A DNA stretch of 41,808 nucleotides from contig SCRI01000087.1 of NCBI GenBank assembly GCA_004298675.1, forward strand, positions 1 to 41,808. The letters are read 5' to 3'. The translations under genes were made by a program, and so were the position numbers. The DNA is from a bacterium. GTDB lineage: Bacteria > Vulcanimicrobiota > Vulcanimicrobiia > Vulcanimicrobiales > SCRA01. Below are positions 39,388 through 41,808 of the stretch, in pieces (position 1 is the stretch's first letter; the number at the start of each line of letters is the position of its first letter). Below the pieces are notes generated by a model that was given only the letters and a program-made list of their open reading frames with translations, was not told the DNA's origin and made no database searches.

Positions 39388-40005
39388 ATGGCGCCCATGC
39401 TCTGGCTAGCGGCGGCGCTGCTCTGTTTCGCGCTCGATCAGTTCAGCAAGACGGCGGTCCGTCACGCGCTGCTGCCGGATCAGACCGTGGTTGGGATCCC
39501 CCACCTCATCCTCTTCACGTACGTGCAGAACCGTCACGGCGCGTTCGGTCTCTTCGGATCGCATGCCGTGGTGCTGATCGCGCTGGCCCTGGCCGTGCTG
39601 CTGCTGTTCTACCTGGCGGTGCGCCGCAGCATCGCACGCTCGCCGCTCGTGGCCGTGGCCTTCGGCATGATCGCGGGGGGCGCCGCGGGCAACATCGTCG
39701 ATCGCTTGCACTACGGCTACGTGGTGGACTTCCTGCAGTTTGCGTTCTGGCAGGCCTATCCGGTCTTCAACGTCGCCGATGCGCTGATCTTGACCGGCGT
39801 ACTGCTGCTCTTTCTGGTCTCCTCGGAGGGCGGACGCCACAGTGCGCGCCGCCCGGAGACGGTGATGGACCAGCCCGAGAGCGGCGGCCGCGCCGCCTGG
39901 TCCGAGCGGCGTCACGACGAGATCGAGTATGCGCCCACGCCGGAGGCTGAGCGCGCGCTGCGGCGGCTGCGCGGCGGAGGCTCGGGCGAGATCGACGCGC
40001 GCTGA
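39388..40005 (+). CDS. lspA: Lipoprotein signal peptidase with C-terminal extension
   Basis: A 205-aa LspA. Motifs are D-Q-F-S-K (17-21), V-Q-N-R-H-G-A-F-G, G-N-I-V-D105-R-L, and V-F-N-V-A-D131-A-L, the last two giving the aspartyl dyad. Four helices end by about residue 147. A further ~55 residues form a charged Arg/Glu/Gly-rich tail not usual in the family, which is about 150-170 aa. It removes signal peptides from Lgt-modified prolipoproteins. Its stop overlaps the next ATG (TGATG). Confidence 0.92.
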   Translation: MAPMLWLAAALLCFALDQFSKTAVRHALLPDQTVVGIPHLILFTYVQNRHGAFGLFGSHAVVLIALALAVLLLFYLAVRRSIARSPLVAVAFGMIAGGAAGNIVDRLHYGYVVDFLQFAFWQAYPVFNVADALILTGVLLLFLVSSEGGRHSARRPETVMDQPESGGRAAWSERRHDEIEYAPTPEAERALRRLRGGGSGEIDAR

Positions 40006-40910
40006 TGCAGGCCACCGTGGACGCCCTGCTGGCGGGGGCGCGTCTGGACACCGCGCTGGCCAGGCTTGCCGGCGTTCCGCGCACCCGTGCCGCCGCCGCC
40101 ATCCGTGCGGGGACGGTGCGGCGCAACGGCGCGCTTGCCAAGGGCAGTGAGATCGTACTCGAGGGCGACCACGTCGACTACGAAATCGGCGCGCCGCCGC
40201 CGCTGGCCGCGCGCGCGGAGTCGATTCCGCTCGAGATCCTGTACGAAGACGATGCGCTGCTGGTGGTGAACAAGCCCGCCGGGATGGTGACCCACCCCGC
40301 GCACGGTGCCTACAGCGGCACGCTCGTCAACGCGCTGCTGGGCCACGTGGAGGCGCTGCCGGTTGGGCAGGGCGCGGAGGCGCCGCTGCGCCCGGGCTTG
40401 GTGCATCGCTTGGATCGCGACACGTCGGGGCTGCTGGTGGTGGCCAAGACGCCCCGCGCGCTCGAGCTGTTGGGGCGCGCCATGCAGCAGCGGCTCATCT
40501 CGCGCCACTACGTAGGCATCGCGCTAGGCACCGTGAGCCCGCCCGCGGGTACGCTGGCGGGCGCGATCGGACGCGATCCGCGCCATCGCCAGCGCATGGC
40601 CGTGCGCGAAGCCGGCAAGCATGCCGTGACACACTACCACACGCTGGAGGTGCTGCGCGGCGCGACCGAGTTGGCGTTCGAATTGGAGACGGGGCGCACG
40701 CACCAGATCCGCGTCCACATCGCGGCGCTTGGGCACCCGCTGCTCAACGATTCCGTCTACGGCCACGCCGATCGCCGCGTTGGGCTGCCGGGGCAGGCGC
40801 TGCACGCCGGTAACCTCTCCTTCCGTCATCCGCTCAGCGGTGAGCCGCTGGCATTCTCCGTGCCGCCGCCGCTGGAGTACGCCGCGGCCAAGGAGTTGTT
40901 CCGTGGCTAA
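40005..40910 (+). CDS. RluD-type pseudouridine synthase
   Basis: A 301-aa RluA-family enzyme. An S4-like N-terminal domain (R-L-D-T-A-L-A-R-L; A-A-A-A-I-R-A-G-T-V-R-R-N-G) precedes the catalytic box H134-R-L-D137-R-D-T-S-G. Later it has S-R-H-Y-V-G-I and E-T-G-R-T-H-Q-I-R-V-H. D137 is the catalytic Asp. It probably modifies 23S rRNA at RluD-type positions. lspA-rluD adjacency is common in bacteria. The ATG overlaps the lspA stop. RluD is the likeliest identity, but RluA/RluC substrates are possible. Confidence 0.92.
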   Translation: MQATVDALLAGARLDTALARLAGVPRTRAAAAIRAGTVRRNGALAKGSEIVLEGDHVDYEIGAPPPLAARAESIPLEILYEDDALLVVNKPAGMVTHPAHGAYSGTLVNALLGHVEALPVGQGAEAPLRPGLVHRLDRDTSGLLVVAKTPRALELLGRAMQQRLISRHYVGIALGTVSPPAGTLAGAIGRDPRHRQRMAVREAGKHAVTHYHTLEVLRGATELAFELETGRTHQIRVHIAALGHPLLNDSVYGHADRRVGLPGQALHAGNLSFRHPLSGEPLAFSVPPPLEYAAAKELFRG

Positions 40911-41808
40911 GTTCACCGTGCGTGCGCGTGACGGCGCGGCACGGCGCGGCACCTTGGAACTGGCGCACGGGGTAGTGGAGACGCCGATCTTCATGCCCGT
41001 CGGCACCGCCGCCACCGTCAAAGGGCTCACGCCCGAACAGGTGCGCGAGGCGGGGGCACAGATCGTCCTCTCCAACACGTATCATCTGTGGCTGCGGCCG
41101 GGGCGCGAGCCGATCGAAGCCTGCGGCGGGCTGCACCGCTTCATGCATTGGGAGCGCCCCATCCTCACCGACTCGGGTGGCTTTCAGGTCTTCAGCCTGC
41201 AGGGGTGCCGCACGCTAGATGAAGATGGTGTGCTCTTTCAATCGCACATCGACGGCAGCCGCCACCGCTTCACGCCCGAGGGCGTGCTCGAGTTCCAGCA
41301 GGCGCTGGGCGTGGACGTGGCGATGGCGCTGGACGTCTGCGTCAAGCTGCCGGCGAATCGCGGCGACCTCGAGCGTTCCGTGGCGCTGACCGCGCAGTGG
41401 GCGCGCCGCTGCAAGGAGGCCTGGACGCAGCGCGAGCGTACCGCCCTCTTCGGGATCGTCCAGGGCGGGCTCGAGCGCGATCTGCGCGCGCGCAGCGCCG
41501 AGGCGCTGGTGGCGTTGGATCTGCCGGGTTACGCCATCGGCGGCCTCTCCGTGGGCGAGACGCGCGCGCAGATGTTCGAGCTGGCCCGCTATACCGCGAG
41601 CCTGCTGCCCCCAGAGCGGCCGCGCTACCTGATGGGCGTGGGCACCGTGATCGACGTGGTCTTGGCCGTGGAGGCCGGCATCGACATGTTCGACTGCGTC
41701 TATCCTACACGCTGCGGGCGCAACGCGCGTGCCATCACGCGCGCGGGTGAGCTCAACCTGCGCGCGGCGCGTTTCAAGCTGGACACCGCGCCCGTCGATG
41801 CGGCCTGC
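40903..41808 (+). CDS. tgt: Queuine/preQ1 tRNA-guanine transglycosylase (partial, right edge)
   Basis: 302 codons are visible and the frame is open at the window end. GTG 40903 is preceded by AAGGAG (40890-40895) and overlaps the rluD-type gene by 8 nt. Family motifs are V-G-T-A-A-T-V-K-G-L, S-N-T-Y-H-L-W-L-R-P-G, L-T-D90-S-G-G-F-Q-V-F, G-I-V-Q-G-G, G-G-L-S-V-G-E, and M-F-D264-C-V-Y-P-T-R with the nucleophile. M-A-L-D-V-C replaces the usual M-x-L-D-E-C. The C-terminal zinc site is outside the window. It swaps guanine 34 for preQ1 in tRNAs decoding Asp, Asn, His and Tyr. Confidence 0.95.
   Translation, partial: MAKFTVRARDGAARRGTLELAHGVVETPIFMPVGTAATVKGLTPEQVREAGAQIVLSNTYHLWLRPGREPIEACGGLHRFMHWERPILTDSGGFQVFSLQGCRTLDEDGVLFQSHIDGSRHRFTPEGVLEFQQALGVDVAMALDVCVKLPANRGDLERSVALTAQWARRCKEAWTQRERTALFGIVQGGLERDLRARSAEALVALDLPGYAIGGLSVGETRAQMFELARYTASLLPPERPRYLMGVGTVIDVVLAVEAGIDMFDCVYPTRCGRNARAITRAGELNLRAARFKLDTAPVDAAC

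Noticed and set aside
1-41808. CRISPR arrays, tRNA/rRNA genes, insertion sequences, phage genes
   Set aside because: No regularly spaced repeats, cloverleaf or rRNA-like segments, transposase or integrase motifs were seen on either strand.

Overview
The window is a dense, high-GC bacterial chromosome segment. Gene gaps are short, many ORFs overlap by 4 nt (ATGA/GTGA) or 1 nt (TGATG), and GTG/TTG starts are common. A Wza-type export protein and lipoproteins point to an outer membrane. The DUF5693-csaB pair and the L19-lepB-rbgA-rnhB-yraN order are more typical of Terrabacteria. My best guess is a diderm such as Eremiobacterota/Vulcanimicrobiota (WPS-2), but no 16S or tRNA gene is present to test this.

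Left part (1-6600): a truncated lipoprotein gene, three minus-strand GT4 glycosyltransferases, a LuxR-type regulator, a divergent NarL-type response regulator and a receiver-only protein. Both receivers have a degenerate acidic pocket, and no histidine kinase is nearby.

Centre left (6594-11282): the most unusual block. It holds a nucleotidyltransferase-fold protein, an ABC exporter, two tiny overlapping ORFs, a PqqD-type peptide-recognition protein, an HPr-kinase-like P-loop protein and a small soluble S26-type peptidase. The tiny ORFs encode peptides of 36 and 42 aa that both carry Y-x-x-P-x-I at residues 4-9, resembling the YxxPxL recognition motif of lasso-peptide leaders. No lasso protease (B2) or cyclase (C) is present. 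I read this as a candidate RiPP or modified-peptide system using a kinase, a nucleotidyltransferase and an exporter instead of lasso chemistry.

Centre (11410-24309): one long plus-strand exopolysaccharide operon of the Wzx/Wzy type. It encodes a lipoprotein, Wza-like export protein, initiating sugar-phosphate transferase, UDP-glucose dehydrogenase, Wzz-like chain-length protein, CpsD-like ATPase, flippase, polymerase/ligase, two glycosyltransferases, a methyltransferase and a UDP-glucuronate decarboxylase. The two nucleotide-sugar enzymes together predict UDP-xylose.

Right part (24317-31159, minus strand): a run headed by a good sigma-70-like promoter reads rplS, two lepB, rbgA, rnhB, yraN, a Ser/Thr kinase and a secreted LolA-like protein. 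DoxX and a secreted proline-rich protein lie upstream. From 31319 the plus strand carries DUF5693, csaB, an M50 protease and ileS. Then lgt (minus), a small membrane protein, lspA, an rluD-type pseudouridine synthase and the start of tgt follow. Lgt, LspA and signal peptidases together cover much of envelope protein maturation.
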